A stretch of DNA of 64,000 nucleotides from an uncultured Muribaculaceae bacterium (GTDB taxonomy: Bacteria; Bacteroidota; Bacteroidia; Bacteroidales; Muribaculaceae), in assembly GCA_910585275.1 (NCBI GenBank), contig CAJUCW010000010.1:40740-104739 (forward strand), given 5' to 3'. Numbering within the stretch: the stretch's first letter is position 1; each line of letters begins with the position of its first letter. The translations under genes were made by a program, and so were the position numbers. The notes beneath the pieces were generated by a model. It had not been told where the DNA came from. It saw nothing but the letters and a program-made list of their open reading frames with translations, and made no database searches. Below, one piece after another: positions 33,802 through 43,421 of this stretch.

Positions 33802-35916
33802 TCAGAGGAGGGTGAGGACGCGGGGGAGAAGGTTGCGGGTGGTGGTGCCGAAACGGACTTTGTAGGATTTGGCGGTGGCGTCGTATGATTCCACTACGCC
33901 TTCTCCGAAGACTTTGTGGCTTACCCTTGTGCCGGCGGGGATAGGCGCTTCGGCATCCTGGCCGAGTTCGCTGTCGAGCATTTTTACGAGCCCTTCCGTG
34001 CCGGCTTTCAGAACGGGGTCGAGTTGCCCCTCAACTTTCAACATACCTTCAGGCACTTCCGAAAGGAACCGCGAGGGATATTTCAATGCCCCGGTTTCGT
34101 TCATGTATCCTTCTGATTCGCATAGCCACAGCATCTTTTCGGCACGGGTGACTGCCACATACATCAGTCGGCGTTCCTCTTCCTCGCCGTCTTGACGGCG
34201 TTCGCGGATGGAACGGTGGTTGGGGAAAATACCTTCCGTAAGACCCGTAACAAACACTTCCGGAAACTCCAGACCCTTGGATTGATGGATGGTCATCATC
34301 CTGACCTTCACGGAGTCCGGGGTGCGGTCGGCGTTGGTATAGAGCGAAATTTCCTGAAGATAGGAAACGAGGTCGGCGTCACCTTCGTCTATGCGTCCGG
34401 CTTCAAATTCTTTCATAGAATTCATGAGTTCCGCGATGTTTTCGAGGCGTTCCTCTTCTTCATCGTTGCGATATACGTCTGCCAGTCCGCTCAGGTTCAT
34501 TAGCCAGTCGGTAAGCTCCGACACAGTCATTATATCGATGCGGTCGCGTGCCGCGTCTATGAGGTCTATGAATTTATAGAGCGAGGGTTTGTTGAATGGT
34601 TTTTCGTCGATATGGTTCCTGAGCGTGACCATAAGGGGAGTGCCTTCCGCCTCCGACAGGGCGGTCAGTGTCTTCATGGAAGCTTCGCCGAATTTCCGCG
34701 CCGGGAGGTTGATGATGCGTCGGAATGAAAGGTCGTCGGCATCCGAAGCCACAAGTCTCAGATAACTCAACACATCCTTAATCTCTTTACGTTCGAAAAA
34801 TCTTACACCTCCCCACACCGAATACGGTATGTTGTGCTTCAGAAGCGCCTGTTCAAGATTGCGTGAAATGAAAGAACTGCGGTAGAGTATGGCGAAGGAA
34901 GAATATCCCATTCCGTCTTTGGCTCCCTCTTCGATGCGTGAGGCTATGAACTCCGCTTCCTCCTTTTCCGATTTGGAGTGGACGTGGACCACCTGCCTTT
35001 CGTTGAGTTTCCGAGTGAAAAGTTCCTTCTTAACCCGGTTGCGGTTGTGCTCGATAATGTGGTTGGCAACGTCGAGGATGTCGGGCGTGGAGCGATAGTT
35101 TTCATTGAGGATTATGTCGGTCTGAGCCTTGAAATCTACGAATATCTTCGGATTGGCGCCCCTCCACTCATAAATGGCCTGGTCAGGATCGCCCACCACG
35201 AACAGGTTGCCGTGATGCTCCGTGATGGCATGCAGGAGTTTCCAGTCGTCGCCCGTGCAATCTTGCACCTCGTCAACCATGACATAGTTGAGTTTTTCAG
35301 TCCATTCCTTGCGGGCGTCTTCGAAATGGCTGAGAATATAAAGGGTGAAATAAAGGAGGTCGTCGTAGTCGAGGGCATACTGTTTGAGCTGAAGCCGTAG
35401 GTAGCGCACTGTGGCGTCGGGCGTTTCTGCCGACGCACAAGGAAGCAGATGGTTCTGGATGTATTTCACCGGATCGTAGCCCTTGTATGCCGCCACTTGT
35501 TTGAGGAAGCGCTCTGCCGTGGTTTTTCGGCGGTCTATCCCGAAATCCTGCATGGCTTGGCGGGCAAGACCCTTGGCGTCTTCTTCATCGATGATGATAA
35601 AATTGCGCGGATAGCCTATCCTGTAAATCTCCTTGCGCAGGAACTTGGCGCAGAAACTATGGATGGTGCATATGAAGTCGTTGACGCTGCCTCGGTCAAC
35701 CATCGTGGAGATGCGGCGTTTCATTTCCTGCGCCGCTTTGTTGGTGAAGGTAAGGCAAAGAATATTGCCCGGACTGATGCCGATGTCGTTCACGATATAG
35801 GCATAGCGGTGGGCGAGCACACGGGTTTTCCCCGAGCCTGCACCGGCCACGACCCTTACGCGCCCTTCGGTGGCTTCCACCGCCTGGCTCTGTCTGCTGT
35901 TGAGATTGCTACCCAA
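33802..35916 (-). CDS. UvrD/PcrA-type ATP-dependent DNA helicase
   Basis: A ~704-residue SF1A helicase. Walker A is VVAGAGSGKTRVLAHR; motif Ia LCLTFTNKAAQEMK; Walker B VMVDEVQDCTGDDW; QAIYEWRGANP; later RIINLPARKFG and the motif V-VI block TIHQSKGLEFPEVFVTGL ... EEERRLMYVAVTRAEK. A Tudor-like C-terminus (GTRVSHKVFGEGVVESYDA) is typical of PcrA/UvrD. Start chosen at TTG 35916, where a strong GGAGG lies 7 bases upstream, only 14 bases past the ispF stop; a longer ATG frame to 35967 would overlap ispF by 38 bases and adds non-homologous residues. Confidence 0.92.
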   Translation of the reverse strand: MGSNLNSRQSQAVEATEGRVRVVAGAGSGKTRVLAHRYAYIVNDIGISPGNILCLTFTNKAAQEMKRRISTMVDRGSVNDFICTIHSFCAKFLRKEIYRIGYPRNFIIIDEEDAKGLARQAMQDFGIDRRKTTAERFLKQVAAYKGYDPVKYIQNHLLPCASAETPDATVRYLRLQLKQYALDYDDLLYFTLYILSHFEDARKEWTEKLNYVMVDEVQDCTGDDWKLLHAITEHHGNLFVVGDPDQAIYEWRGANPKIFVDFKAQTDIILNENYRSTPDILDVANHIIEHNRNRVKKELFTRKLNERQVVHVHSKSEKEEAEFIASRIEEGAKDGMGYSSFAILYRSSFISRNLEQALLKHNIPYSVWGGVRFFERKEIKDVLSYLRLVASDADDLSFRRIINLPARKFGEASMKTLTALSEAEGTPLMVTLRNHIDEKPFNKPSLYKFIDLIDAARDRIDIMTVSELTDWLMNLSGLADVYRNDEEEERLENIAELMNSMKEFEAGRIDEGDADLVSYLQEISLYTNADRTPDSVKVRMMTIHQSKGLEFPEVFVTGLTEGIFPNHRSIRERRQDGEEEERRLMYVAVTRAEKMLWLCESEGYMNETGALKYPSRFLSEVPEGMLKVEGQLDPVLKAGTEGLVKMLDSELGQDAEAPIPAGTRVSHKVFGEGVVESYDATAKSYKVRFGTTTRNLLPRVLTLL

Positions 35917-35929
35917 TTTCGCCCCTCCG

Positions 35930-36406
35930 TCAGTCTTTATAAAGCAGTGCCACGGCCGTCGAGGCAATCCCTTCCCTGCGGCCCGTGAACCCGAGCCCTT
36001 CCGTGGTGGTGGCCTTTACCGATACGCAATCCGTGTCAACCTGCATCACTTCCGCCATTTTTTCCCTCATTTCGTCGATGTGGGGTTTGAATTTCGGAGC
36101 TTCCGCCATTATGGTGATATCGACGTTGCCGATTTCCCATCCTTTTTCACGAACGAGTCGGCACACTTCTGCAAGGAGCAGTTTGCTGTCGGCTCCCTTA
36201 TATTTCGGGTCGGTGTCAGGGAAATGGTAGCCGATGTCGCGTAATGCGAGCGCACCGAGAATAGCGTCGCAAAGCGCGTGGATGGCCACGTCGGCGTCGC
36301 TGTGGCCGAGAAGTCCGTGGGTATGGGGAAGCTTTATGCCACAAATCCAAAGGTCACGGCCCTCGACGAGCCGGTGAACGTCGTATCCTTGTCCTATTCT
36401 AAACAT
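35930..36406 (-). CDS. ispF: 2-C-methyl-D-erythritol 2,4-cyclodiphosphate synthase
   Basis: A 158-residue MEP-pathway enzyme cyclising CDP-methylerythritol phosphate. Start at ATG 36406 gives the canonical MFRIGQGYDVHRLVEG. Metal ligands are visible: DVH, GHSDADVAIHALCDAILGAL, DIGYHFPDTDPKYKGADS and the C-terminal VKATTTEGLGFTGRREGIAS. The helicase follows 13 bases later; porV is 44 bases upstream. In Porphyromonas gingivalis, as I recall, ispF likewise follows porU and porV. Confidence 0.97.
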   Translation of the reverse strand: MFRIGQGYDVHRLVEGRDLWICGIKLPHTHGLLGHSDADVAIHALCDAILGALALRDIGYHFPDTDPKYKGADSKLLLAEVCRLVREKGWEIGNVDITIMAEAPKFKPHIDEMREKMAEVMQVDTDCVSVKATTTEGLGFTGRREGIASTAVALLYKD

Positions 36407-36450
36407 ATTGAAGTCGTTTAAACTTTTCTGCCGAGATTGTTTACAGCGCA

Positions 36451-37674
36451 TTATCTTCTGCGTTTGCCAAGAAGGTCGCGCAGTCCGTCCATATCGAACG
36501 AGAGGGTGAACCTCAGGGTTTGGTCGAGCGGAGAACTTTGTGCCGTGGCAAGCATGTAAGAGGCATCGAGACGCACCACGTTGAGGGAGAAGCCCGCACC
36601 GAAAGCGAAATAACTTCTTCCGCCTTTCATGGCGTTTTCGTAGTTATAGCCCATGCGCGCGAAGAATTGCTGGTTGTAGGCGTATTCGGCACCGACCGAC
36701 ACGTTGATTTCCTTGAGTTCTTCCGAAAAACCGCCCGGAGCATCGGAGAAGCTTTTGAAAATCCCGGTGATGGGCGACATATTTTCCCATTTATCTTTCG
36801 CTTCCTCATATTCAATCTGCCCTTCGATGGTGTCCATGTCGTAGTCTTTCTGGCGAGGCATGGTAGGCACAAGCAGTTTGTTGAGGTCGAGACCTATGGC
36901 AAGGGTGTTATAGTCGGCGAGGGGGAACATAAACTGGGTTCCGAGTCGAAGGTTGGTTGGGAGGAAAGCATAGTTCGTGCCATGGTCGTAGCTCACCTTC
37001 GTACCGATGTTGGATATGTCGAAACCCCAAGAGAACTGGCATTCATTCCGGCCGACCATGGGATATGTGACGTAATAGCCGGAAAGGTCAACCGAGAAAG
37101 CGTTGGCAGCTGTGTTGCTCTCGCCTGACATCTCGTCGGTATATGACAGGTCGGAGAGGATATAGCGGAGCACGACGCCCATCGAGAACTTCTCCGAAAG
37201 TTTGCGTGAATAGCCGATGTCGAAAGCGAATTCGTAAGGGTTGAGGGTCTGAACCGGAGATGAACCGACGGCGGAGCCTTGGTTGCCGACCGTCACTTCT
37301 CCGAGAGAGAAATAGCGGAAGGAGGCAGACAGAGCCTGGTTGTCGCCCGAACCAAGTTTCCAGAAGCCTGAGATATCGGCAAGGAAGATGTCGTTGACAA
37401 TCTTGCGGAGCCAAGGGGTGTAGGAAATGGCCACGCCGCCGGTGCTATAGGCGAATGCATATTTGGAAGGGTTCCAGAACTGGGAATTTATATCCGGATC
37501 GGTCGCCGCTCCGAGGTTGCCCATGCCCGAACCCCTTGCGTCGGGGGTGATGCTCAGGGTGGTGACTCCGGTATTGACCGGGTTGAAATCGTTGTCTTTT
37601 ATGTCGTTTGCAGCTGCGGTCTGCGAGAGCAAAACTAACAGTAGTGCTGAAAAAAATATCTTGGAAAATTTCAT
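36451..37674 (-). CDS. porV: Type IX secretion outer-membrane shuttle protein PorV
   Basis: A 407-residue outer-membrane beta-barrel of the FadL-like family. Start at ATG 37674 gives a signal peptide (FSKIFFSALLLVLLSQTAAA). TTLSITPDARGSGMGNLGAATDPDINSQFWNPSKYAF-type opening (split motif) is characteristic of PorV/PorQ, followed by many amphipathic strands and a terminal strand pattern ending LRFTLSFDMDGL. PorV accepts cargo from the translocon and delivers it to the PorU sortase for anchoring. It lies in the same stretch as porU (39066-42467), with rex and a FAH-like gene between. Confidence 0.9.
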   Translation of the reverse strand: MKFSKIFFSALLLVLLSQTAAANDIKDNDFNPVNTGVTTLSITPDARGSGMGNLGAATDPDINSQFWNPSKYAFAYSTGGVAISYTPWLRKIVNDIFLADISGFWKLGSGDNQALSASFRYFSLGEVTVGNQGSAVGSSPVQTLNPYEFAFDIGYSRKLSEKFSMGVVLRYILSDLSYTDEMSGESNTAANAFSVDLSGYYVTYPMVGRNECQFSWGFDISNIGTKVSYDHGTNYAFLPTNLRLGTQFMFPLADYNTLAIGLDLNKLLVPTMPRQKDYDMDTIEGQIEYEEAKDKWENMSPITGIFKSFSDAPGGFSEELKEINVSVGAEYAYNQQFFARMGYNYENAMKGGRSYFAFGAGFSLNVVRLDASYMLATAQSSPLDQTLRFTLSFDMDGLRDLLGKRRR

Positions 37675-37763
37675 ATACAGAGGGATTGAATGAAGAGAGA
37701 AACTACATATCTTATAAACTTCAAACACGGTGAATTATTGCCCGAATATAATGGGGCTCACCG

Positions 37764-38345
37764 TCATTTGATTGCCGTTTCCAGCACAGTTATCCCTCCG
37801 GAAACCACTTGCAGCCGGTCGCCAATTATAATAGGGCATGGAGCAATGGCGTCGGGAACGATAAGGTCGCCCATCTTCATGGTGTTGTGGGCGCTTGCAA
37901 GCGACAATGTCTTGTCGGTGCGCTTGAAAAAGTCTTCGATGTCCATAGGTGGAGACGCGATGCCGTTCTTGGAAAAGGAGAAGCCTCCGTCAGCTTTGAA
38001 TTTTTCCAATGTAATGAACGCCCCGATTATCATCGCCCGGTCGAAACTGTAGGCCTTGTCGGCAGGCAGGCCCTTGGAGAGGAGTTCGTTCATAAGCCCC
38101 GGGGCCCGGAATCGAATTGCCGGGGCAATTTCGGTGTAGTATCTTGAAGCAAATTTTTCAGCAATCGATTTCCCTATTCTGGAAATTCTGACGGCAGGGG
38201 AGAGAGCCGCTTCGAAACTGTCGGCAAAATCAGGAATGAAAAAAGGTTTCCCGGCGTTGGCGAATGCCGAGTCAGGGAGGAAATGCCAGGAAAGGGGATT
38301 GTCGCAATCCTCGAATCCTAAATTGTCAGCCACTATTATTTTCAT
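37764..38345 (-). CDS. Fumarylacetoacetate-hydrolase-fold protein, apparently lacking metal ligands
   Basis: A 194-residue protein from ATG 38345 (an ATG at 38384 is also possible). It matches small FAH-family proteins: WHFLPDSAFANAGKPFFIPDF, a SFEAALSPAVRISRIGKSIA block, FASRYYTEIAPAIRF and KGLPADKAYSFDRAMIIGAF. In catalytic FAH enzymes the second block is ExE and the later one holds TARD-type Asp; here ExE reads E45-A-A47 and the Asp region reads RFRAPG. The protein may be a non-catalytic relative. It sits between porV and rex. Confidence 0.75.
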   Translation of the reverse strand: MKIIVADNLGFEDCDNPLSWHFLPDSAFANAGKPFFIPDFADSFEAALSPAVRISRIGKSIAEKFASRYYTEIAPAIRFRAPGLMNELLSKGLPADKAYSFDRAMIIGAFITLEKFKADGGFSFSKNGIASPPMDIEDFFKRTDKTLSLASAHNTMKMGDLIVPDAIAPCPIIIGDRLQVVSGGITVLETAIK

Positions 38346-38406
38346 ATTCTCGATTATGGAATTAACATCAAATTCTTTAAGCATGCCGGAGGCATGTTGT
38401 CTGCAT

Positions 38407-39048
38407 TTATAAGCGTTCAGCGTTAAGACGGTTGAAGATGAGTGCGAGATGTGCATATATGGAAGTGTTGGCCATCACGATTCCTTCCGCCACCTTCACG
38501 CGGTAGGGGGTGAAATTCCAGATTGCCTTTATCCCTTCTCCTATGGCGATGTCTGCCGTTTCCTGGGCGCATTCCACAGGCACCGTGAGAATCGCGATTG
38601 AAGCCGGGTTTTCTTCCATCACGTCCGATATGTCGTCGATATGATGGATTCTGACATCGCCCACGGTCTTGCCGACCTTGACGGGGTCAACGTCAAATCC
38701 GGCCACAATCTCCAGACCGTAGTTTGAGAGCCCGGAGTCTTGCATGAGTGCGGCGCCGAGGCTTCCGGCACCGAAAACATATGCCTTATGCGAGGTGCGG
38801 AATCCAAGGAAGTCGGCAAGAGTCTCCACAAGGGCATTGACTTCATATCCAATTCTGGTTTTCCCTTTGAGAGCCAAGAACGACAGGTATTTGGCAATTT
38901 GCGAGGCATCGACGTTCATCGCCCTTGAAATCTGAGTTGAGGAGACGTATTCCACGTTTCGGGCTTTCAGAATTTCAACATAAGCCAAATACCAGGGAAG
39001 ACGACGCAACGTGGGTTCGGGAAGTATTATATTGGGGTTGTTGACCAT
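38407..39048 (-). CDS. rex: Redox-sensing transcriptional repressor Rex
   Basis: A 213-residue NADH-sensing regulator. The N-terminal winged helix (~1-85) contains LPWYLAYVEILKARNVEYVSS and ISRAMNVDASQIAKYLSFLA; the Rossmann domain begins KAYVFGAGSLGAALM with GxGxxG, and FDVDPVKVG gives the NADH-discriminating acidic site. Start at ATG 39048, 17 bases after the porU stop. In fermenters Rex controls NADH-linked genes; no Rex operator could be identified here. Confidence 0.9.
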   Translation of the reverse strand: MVNNPNIILPEPTLRRLPWYLAYVEILKARNVEYVSSTQISRAMNVDASQIAKYLSFLALKGKTRIGYEVNALVETLADFLGFRTSHKAYVFGAGSLGAALMQDSGLSNYGLEIVAGFDVDPVKVGKTVGDVRIHHIDDISDVMEENPASIAILTVPVECAQETADIAIGEGIKAIWNFTPYRVKVAEGIVMANTSIYAHLALIFNRLNAERL

Positions 39049-39065
39049 ATTTTCAATATTTAGGT

Positions 39066-42000
39066 TCAAGGGGCGGTGACGGCAAGTTTCCCGGTCTTGG
39101 ATATTTCCGCACCTTGCGGGGTTATGACGGTGGCGCGATAGAGATATATTCCGCGGGGCACCCTCCGGCCGGCGTTGTCTTTGAGGTCCCAGGGAATGCT
39201 CGCCGAATTGGATTGCGAGGAAATCTGCGAGGAATCGTCGCTCCATACGCATCTTCCGGAAAGGTCGAATACTTCCATGCGGCATTCCGTCTTGCCCGAC
39301 ACTCCGTCTGTGGCAAGCTGGAATGTTACGGAAGAGGATGCCGGGTTCACGTCGGTGGAGAGTTGCGCTATCGAGGGTTTCCAGTCAGCCCTTATATTGA
39401 ACGAAAGTGTGGCTACCGATGAATTGTTGGCGTTGTCCCAAACGGTAAGGGTGAGTTCATGGTCGCCCGGTTCCAGTCCGTCGAGCGGATAGGCTATGCT
39501 CCCTTTCTCAATCGAAATGTCGGGAGTATAGTGGAGGGCGACATCGTCGAAGCGTTGCTTGCCGTCGATTGTGATGACCATGTCGTGACCGATGCCGGCC
39601 TCCGACACATTGATGCCCGAGGGGTCGGAGAGTGTGGCGTAAAGTGTGGAGGAGGGGGAAACTGAAGCACCGTCGGTGAAGGAGGGGGCGTTAAGGTAGA
39701 AAGCGGTGATGACAGGACCTTCGAAATCGTCGCCGGCATTCTCATCATATCCATAGATGTAGAAACGGTCGGTCATGCCGTTGGCTTCGCGCCCCTGCTC
39801 GTCGTAGGCGTAGGCGGACAGCATCGCGGGGCTGAAATTGTTTTCAATCTCGGCGGGAATGATTATTTCCGTTTCCCATCTCCCTTCCTTTACGTCGGCT
39901 TTGCCGATGAAAAGGCGAGTCTTGCGGTCGTTGTAATTCCTCACTTCCCCATCCTTGCCGTTGCCATACGTCTCAATAACTTTTTCGGCATCATAGAGGA
40001 GAATGTCGGCTTTCCCGTTGAAATCAGAAATCAGGTTGCCTCCATTATCAGCCACGTAGCCTGCGACTTTCACTTTTTGCCTCGCCTTCAGAACCGGGAG
40101 AGGGTCGGCAGTGGCTATCTCTGTGCCTCCTATCGATTCCACCACGATATTATGTGAGGGGGAAGGGAGACGCATTGCCGGGTCGCCCATCAGTGCATAG
40201 CGGAGTTTGTTTGAATCGCTGATAAGGGAATTTTTACCGGCAAGCATGAAGTCGCCCACACGGGCAGATTCGCCGTCGGCTGTTTTTAGAAATACGAAGG
40301 GGGCGGTGTTGGCATTGAGCGTGCCATTTAAAGAGATATAGACCTTGCGGCTCGGACAAAGCATGCCGATTACTCCGGCTTCAGGATGGAGCCACATCAC
40401 TTCCCCTCCGCTCACCTCGTCGTCGTCCCAAGCAAGAAATTCGCAAGTGGCGGCATAGAGGAACGGCAGGTTGCGGTTAGACATCGAGGTTATGTCGGTC
40501 CACGTAAGCAGCTTTTCGTGACCCCATTCCCTCGGGTTGGCATGTCCGATATAGTTGAGGAAAAGCACACCTTCCGAAATTTTGTCGAGCATACGCTGTT
40601 TGGCGAGAGGGTATGATGCCCCCGTGCTCGACATGGTGAGGGTATATGAATCGAGATAAAGCTTTTCGTAGATGAAATTGGCACCGTTGCCCGATTTCTT
40701 TAAATTGGTGATTACCTTTTCCGCTTGGTCAAGATGCTGTCCGTTGTCCTGGTCGTCGGCGATTACCATCACGTTGTTGCGCCAGGCGCCGAGCCTCGGT
40801 TTTTTAACGTAGTTTTCAAGTTTGGCAACAGCTGCGTTGGCTTCCGCCACGCTCTTTACAGGCATACGTCCCACGGCCACGTGAATCTGGGCGGAAGCGA
40901 TGTCGAAAGTATTGTTATTGTCGGCAAGCATGCCGATATAGTCGTCGGTGGAATAAGACGTGGAGGCAGACAATCCTGTGGCTGATTGCCATATCGGTAT
41001 GCGTGGATACCCGGCACGTTTCACCGTGGCCGTCACCATTTTGTTGTCGTAAGTGGGGCGGCTGAAAAGAAGACAGTAGCGAGGATATCCCCCTTTGATA
41101 CCGTTGCCACGGTCAAACCACATTTTCAACAACTTCCGGAATGCCGTTACGTCGGCACCTCCGGATGAGAATTCGTTGTAAATCTGTTCAGGAGTGAGAA
41201 TAATTGCTTTAAGACCGTCGGTTGTGGCGTGGAGGTCTGCCACCCTTTGTGCTGCATTGCGGAAGAGTTCCGGCGTGATAATCAGCATGTCGGGGGCTTC
41301 CATGGCGTGTATATCCTGGTTTGCTACCTTTCCGGCGGAGGTGACGTTGCGGCGTATTTCCGTCGGATTGAAGGCTACGAATTCATGATAGCCGGCAGCT
41401 ACGTTGAAACTTGCCGTAGATCCGGAAAGAGTAAAATCTACGCGCAGTGGGGAAAGAGGGTCGGTCACATCCCAGATTACGGTGGAAGAGCCGCATCCTT
41501 CGACTGCGACAGAGGAATTCCTGTTAGGAGAAATATAAAAATAAAGTTCCCCGTTATAGAGTTTCAGTTCACGGGGATATTCGATTTCAATATAGTCGAG
41601 TGCTGCTGTAAACAGAGCTCCCGAATGGGAATACTGTATGGCAAGGCTAAGTCTTTCTCCCGGATTTTCAATCTTCTTTGTGGATGTGGTCATGGCGATG
41701 AACGTCTCGGAAGAGGCTACACCGGAGATTTTGTCGGATGTGGTTGCGGCGAGTTGGTTGCCGTTGGCCGACATCATCAAGGAAGAAGACCCGTTAGTGA
41801 CGTTGGCTCCGAATCTAACACGAATGTTTGCGTCGCCCGTGTTGCCCGGTAGGGAAAACGGGAAAGTACGTGTGGATTGCGAGCGGAAATCTTCCCCGAG
41901 GAGCATGCGCCCTGTTGTGGAAGGCCCGATAAGGTCTTGCTCATGTACTATCCTTTCTGTGAATGTGGCGATAGGGTCTGAAGCGACTGTTTCAGGCGAC

Positions 42001-42467
42001 GATGCTGTGGGAATTTCGCCTGTATCAACTTCCACGTCTCCGATAAAATAATATGCTTTGTCGGAATATGCGTTGATTGTATGGTTGTAAGCCATCGGCA
42101 GGTTGTTGGTCGGATTCCAGGATATTGTGGAATGTCCGAAAAAAACGATTCCCGAAGGGGTGCGTATGCTGCTGACGAGAGGAAGGTCGTCGTTCATTTT
42201 TGAATCGAGCTTTTCCGGAAGCATCCTGCCCCCATAGCCGAATACATTCACTTTTTCCGGGTTTGAAAAACCGAGATTGCGGAGGGTGGCGTTGGAAATG
42301 AACTGCATTCCCGATTCCTTGACCTCAATTTTTGCCCAATGGCCGGATGCAAGGCGCGAAGACGTGGCATAGAAGTCGGCTGGAAGTGCGAAGATGAAGG
42401 CATAGGAAAGTAACGCCATGCAAGATACGAGCAACCTATGCGGAAATCCGGATATTTTTAACGCCAT
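39066..42467 (-). CDS. porU: Type IX secretion sortase PorU (C25 gingipain-like)
   Basis: A 1133-residue exported protein that cleaves the C-terminal signal of T9SS cargo and attaches it to the A-LPS anchor. Start taken at ATG 42467 (ATG 42509 is possible); signal peptide follows. N-terminal beta-rich domains (~30-380) precede the C25 peptidase (~390-750), with catalytic His in LFLNYIGHANPREWGHEKL (~His642) and catalytic Cys in LYAATCEFLAWDDDEVSGGE (~Cys675). Ig-like modules and a C-terminal FlgD-like region (VEFDLSGRCVW-type, PRGIYLYRATVITPQG) follow. Length matches PorU. Confidence 0.92.
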   Translation of the reverse strand: MALKISGFPHRLLVSCMALLSYAFIFALPADFYATSSRLASGHWAKIEVKESGMQFISNATLRNLGFSNPEKVNVFGYGGRMLPEKLDSKMNDDLPLVSSIRTPSGIVFFGHSTISWNPTNNLPMAYNHTINAYSDKAYYFIGDVEVDTGEIPTASSPETVASDPIATFTERIVHEQDLIGPSTTGRMLLGEDFRSQSTRTFPFSLPGNTGDANIRVRFGANVTNGSSSLMMSANGNQLAATTSDKISGVASSETFIAMTTSTKKIENPGERLSLAIQYSHSGALFTAALDYIEIEYPRELKLYNGELYFYISPNRNSSVAVEGCGSSTVIWDVTDPLSPLRVDFTLSGSTASFNVAAGYHEFVAFNPTEIRRNVTSAGKVANQDIHAMEAPDMLIITPELFRNAAQRVADLHATTDGLKAIILTPEQIYNEFSSGGADVTAFRKLLKMWFDRGNGIKGGYPRYCLLFSRPTYDNKMVTATVKRAGYPRIPIWQSATGLSASTSYSTDDYIGMLADNNNTFDIASAQIHVAVGRMPVKSVAEANAAVAKLENYVKKPRLGAWRNNVMVIADDQDNGQHLDQAEKVITNLKKSGNGANFIYEKLYLDSYTLTMSSTGASYPLAKQRMLDKISEGVLFLNYIGHANPREWGHEKLLTWTDITSMSNRNLPFLYAATCEFLAWDDDEVSGGEVMWLHPEAGVIGMLCPSRKVYISLNGTLNANTAPFVFLKTADGESARVGDFMLAGKNSLISDSNKLRYALMGDPAMRLPSPSHNIVVESIGGTEIATADPLPVLKARQKVKVAGYVADNGGNLISDFNGKADILLYDAEKVIETYGNGKDGEVRNYNDRKTRLFIGKADVKEGRWETEIIIPAEIENNFSPAMLSAYAYDEQGREANGMTDRFYIYGYDENAGDDFEGPVITAFYLNAPSFTDGASVSPSSTLYATLSDPSGINVSEAGIGHDMVITIDGKQRFDDVALHYTPDISIEKGSIAYPLDGLEPGDHELTLTVWDNANNSSVATLSFNIRADWKPSIAQLSTDVNPASSSVTFQLATDGVSGKTECRMEVFDLSGRCVWSDDSSQISSQSNSASIPWDLKDNAGRRVPRGIYLYRATVITPQGAEISKTGKLAVTAP

Positions 42468-42577
42468 GCGCGAAGAAGGTATGTGTTTTGAAATAGAAAT
42501 CGAATTCACTTTTAAGAAAAGTTGGTTTGAAACGGAGAGTGTGGAGTGCTTTATTGATAACGTTATGCATTAGTGCG

Positions 42578-43348
42578 TTATTGCCTGCGCGGAGATGAGT
42601 ATGGCCAAATGCCGCCGTTGAGGAAGGTTTCCCATTCTTCGCGAGAGCCGCAGAAAGCGTTCATATCTACATCTCCCTCGATTCCGTCCACTTTTCCCCG
42701 GTGGTTGAATTGCCAGAATGTCCATTCGGCATTTATAGGGTTTTCGGAGAATCCGCAAATCCACAACGGGCTTCCGGGGAAAGTGTCGGCGATATAATCG
42801 TAATATCCTTCTCGGTTGGTATAGAACATGACTCGGTGGCCCAGAAGATTTAGGTAATCCACCATGTGCGACAACCGCATATTGACCGAATCCAGCGGTA
42901 TGGAATCCGGGTTGCCGGTTTTTTCCACATCTATTACAATCCCGAGGTCTGGTTTCCTTGAGCCGATGGTTTTCAGAAGGTTGAGGGCTTGTTCCACACC
43001 GTCGCGGTCGAATCGGAAAAAGTGGTATATCCCGATTTTCAATCCCGCTTTTTTCGCTTTGTCATAATTTTCTCGAAACCGTTTGTCTTTGAAGTCTTTA
43101 CCTTCGGAAGCCTTTATGAAAATAAAATCCATGCCGTTTCCTTTCACCTTCTTCATATCTATGGGACCGTTGTGGGCCGACACGTCGATTCCCCTTACGG
43201 GATACCTTTCCGGATCTACGTATGGCGGTGTGGATATGAAAGTGTGGTAAGCCCATATTGCCGCGAAAACGAGAAGCAGGCAGACGGTAAGGAATGCCGC
43301 CGCCGCAACGAGGTCTTTCCATGGACGGTTTAGAAAATTAAGTTTCAT
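42578..43348 (-). CDS. GH25 lysozyme-like muramidase, membrane anchored
   Basis: A 256-residue enzyme predicted to cleave MurNAc-GlcNAc bonds of peptidoglycan. An N-terminal membrane anchor (LVAAAAFLTVCLLLVFAAIWAYH, ~13-35) is followed by the GH25 barrel with GIDVSAHNG (Asp55), GMDFIFIKASEGK, GIYHFFRFD, IVIDVEKTG (Asp140, Glu142) and the C-terminal WTFWQFNHRGKVDGI with DMNAF. The gene's -7 box lies 5 bases before the ATG, suggesting a near-leaderless mRNA. It is divergent from cvpA. Confidence 0.93.
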   Translation of the reverse strand: MKLNFLNRPWKDLVAAAAFLTVCLLLVFAAIWAYHTFISTPPYVDPERYPVRGIDVSAHNGPIDMKKVKGNGMDFIFIKASEGKDFKDKRFRENYDKAKKAGLKIGIYHFFRFDRDGVEQALNLLKTIGSRKPDLGIVIDVEKTGNPDSIPLDSVNMRLSHMVDYLNLLGHRVMFYTNREGYYDYIADTFPGSPLWICGFSENPINAEWTFWQFNHRGKVDGIEGDVDMNAFCGSREEWETFLNGGIWPYSSPRRQ

Positions 43349-43353
43349 AACTA

Positions 43354-43361
43354 CAAAAGTA
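43354..43361 (-). promoter_or_regulatory. -7 box adjacent to the GH25 start codon
   Basis: TACTTTTG on the minus strand matches TAnnTTTG; five bases separate it from ATG 43348. Confidence 0.45.
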
Positions 43362-43421
43362 ATTAAAAAAAAGACAAAAACAGGGAAAAAAGGAAATAAA
43401 AAAATTAAAAAGAGATATGAT

